From Planctomycetota bacterium (GTDB taxonomy: Bacteria; Planctomycetota; Planctomycetia; Planctomycetales; Planctomycetaceae), in contig JAEYWB010000696.1 in the NCBI GenBank assembly GCA_023429275.1, positions 1-6,244 on the forward strand: a stretch of DNA of 6,244 nt, read 5' to 3'. Positions within the stretch are counted from its first letter, which is position 1. Every line of letters begins with the position of its first letter. This document shows, in pieces, positions 5,580-6,244 of this stretch. The notes below the pieces were generated by a model. The model did no database searches. It was not told the DNA's origin and saw nothing but the letters and a program-made list of their open reading frames with translations. The translations under genes were made by a program, and so were the position numbers.

Positions 5580-5646
5580 CTGCGGAGTCGGTCACGGGAA
5601 TCACCACGATGACACGGAGGCACGATCCGGCCTTCCTTGCCGCTGC
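5580..5646. other. Convergent gap between HAD-ATPase and EAL genes
   Basis: Two genes end facing each other here with 67 bases between their stop codons. A bidirectional terminator would be expected, but I see no strong hairpin with a T- or A-run on either strand. Termination may rely on Rho or lie within the flanking coding sequence. Confidence 0.5.
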
Positions 5647-6244
5647 TCAGATCCGGCTTGCCACCTGTTGAACTGCTGCCTGCCAGGTGCCCACGGGCTG
5701 TGGGCGGCCGAAGGCGTAACCCTGGAAGCAGCGGAAACCGATCTCATCGCACGCGGCGATGGCAGCGGAGTTTTCGATCCCTTCCGCGAGGGTCGAGATA
5801 CCGAGCGCCGCGACATGCTCGTGCAGGCTTCGGACGAGTCCCGCATGCGCGGCCCCCGGTGACCCGAGGTCTTTCACGAGCGAGCGGTCGAACTTGACGT
5901 AGTCGGGAAGGACCCGCGCGAGCTCCAGGAGCCGCGACCGGCCGATGCCGAAATCGTCGAAGGCGAGCTGGATGTTCAGCTCGCACAGCCGCCTCTTGAA
6001 GTCGCAGATGGTTTCGACCTCCGAGACCGCCTCTTCGTGGATTTCGAGGACGATCCGTCTCGAGCCCGCCTGGGCCCGCAGTTCGCGCAGTTCGTCGATC
6101 AGCTTCTGGCCGAGGGACTCGCTGGGATGAGTGTTCAGGAAGAGAACTCCGGGGATCTGCGCTTCGTCGAGCAGCCGGACCGCCTCAGCCCGACAGAGTC
6201 GGCTGAGACGCTCTTCAAGGCCGAGCCGCGCGGCTGCGCTGAAG
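5647..6244 (-). CDS. EAL-domain cyclic-di-GMP phosphodiesterase, N-terminus cut by window edge
   Basis: The minus strand encodes 198 residues of open frame from the right edge to a TGA at 5647-5649. They form the C-terminal two thirds of an EAL domain, the enzyme that opens cyclic-di-GMP to linear pGpG. Visible active-site elements include the Asn in LFLNTHP, the Glu in VLEIHEE, the Asp-Asp loop AFDDFGIG, the Lys in YVKFDRS, the Glu in LAEGIEN, and the Gln in CFQGYAFGRP. All are conserved, which argues for catalysis. The E-A-L motif itself and any sensory N-terminal domain (PAS, FHA, GGDEF or a receiver are common) lie outside the window. The protein ends about ten residues after the domain, so nothing is appended at the C-terminus. 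A GTG at 5877 is internal to the domain and is not the start. No membrane segment is seen in the visible part. Confidence 0.93.
   Translation of the reverse strand, partial: FSAAARLGLEERLSRLCRAEAVRLLDEAQIPGVLFLNTHPSESLGQKLIDELRELRAQAGSRRIVLEIHEEAVSEVETICDFKRRLCELNIQLAFDDFGIGRSRLLELARVLPDYVKFDRSLVKDLGSPGAAHAGLVRSLHEHVAALGISTLAEGIENSAAIAACDEIGFRCFQGYAFGRPQPVGTWQAAVQQVASRI

Noticed and set aside
5580..5646. A bidirectional terminator in the convergent gap.
   Set aside because: I searched by eye for a hairpin with T- or A-runs and found none strong enough to report.

Overview
The window is GC-rich and densely coding, with the codon bias of a high-GC bacterium. I favour a planctomycete. The reasons are the mix of gene families, GTG starts, and the short intergenic repeats built on CACAGAGAG and AACTGAT, which I remember from planctomycete and some other bacterial genomes. 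This is an impression, not a proof. No RNA gene, transposase, integrase, CRISPR array or phage gene is visible.

Layout from left to right. Positions 1-851 (minus) hold an ATP-grasp-type protein whose C-terminus runs off the left edge. A 227-bp gap (852-1078) is crowded with micro-repeats: three 9-mers, a perfect 16-bp hairpin, a repeated 8-mer and three 7-mers. Positions 1079-1858 (minus) encode an HpcH/HpaI-family class II aldolase with all expected catalytic residues. A 226-bp gap (1859-2084) contains a strong interrupted hairpin in the aldolase leader. Positions 2085-2975 (minus) encode a short-chain dehydrogenase of the YghA / general-stress-protein-39 type, with a GTG start fixed by an excellent Shine-Dalgarno. 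After 186 bp comes an 86-residue protein of unknown function (3162-3422, minus), also with an excellent Shine-Dalgarno. A 408-bp divergent region (3423-3830) separates it from the only plus-strand gene.

That gene (3831-5579) is the most unusual protein here. It joins an N-terminal HAD-IIB phosphatase, a HerA/DUF87-like P-loop ATPase and a small C-terminal helical module in 582 residues. It converges, after 67 bp, on an EAL-domain gene (5647-6244, minus) whose N-terminus is off the right edge; the visible part keeps its metal-binding and catalytic residues, suggesting an active cyclic-di-GMP phosphodiesterase.

The genes do not form an evident pathway. The minus-strand genes are separated by roughly 190-230 bp each, so they are probably transcribed as separate units. 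The small ORF and the SDR are the likeliest pair to share a transcript. I see no convincing defence, secretion or biosynthetic system. The HAD-ATPase fusion and the orphan 86-residue protein divergent from it are the best candidates for something not well described.
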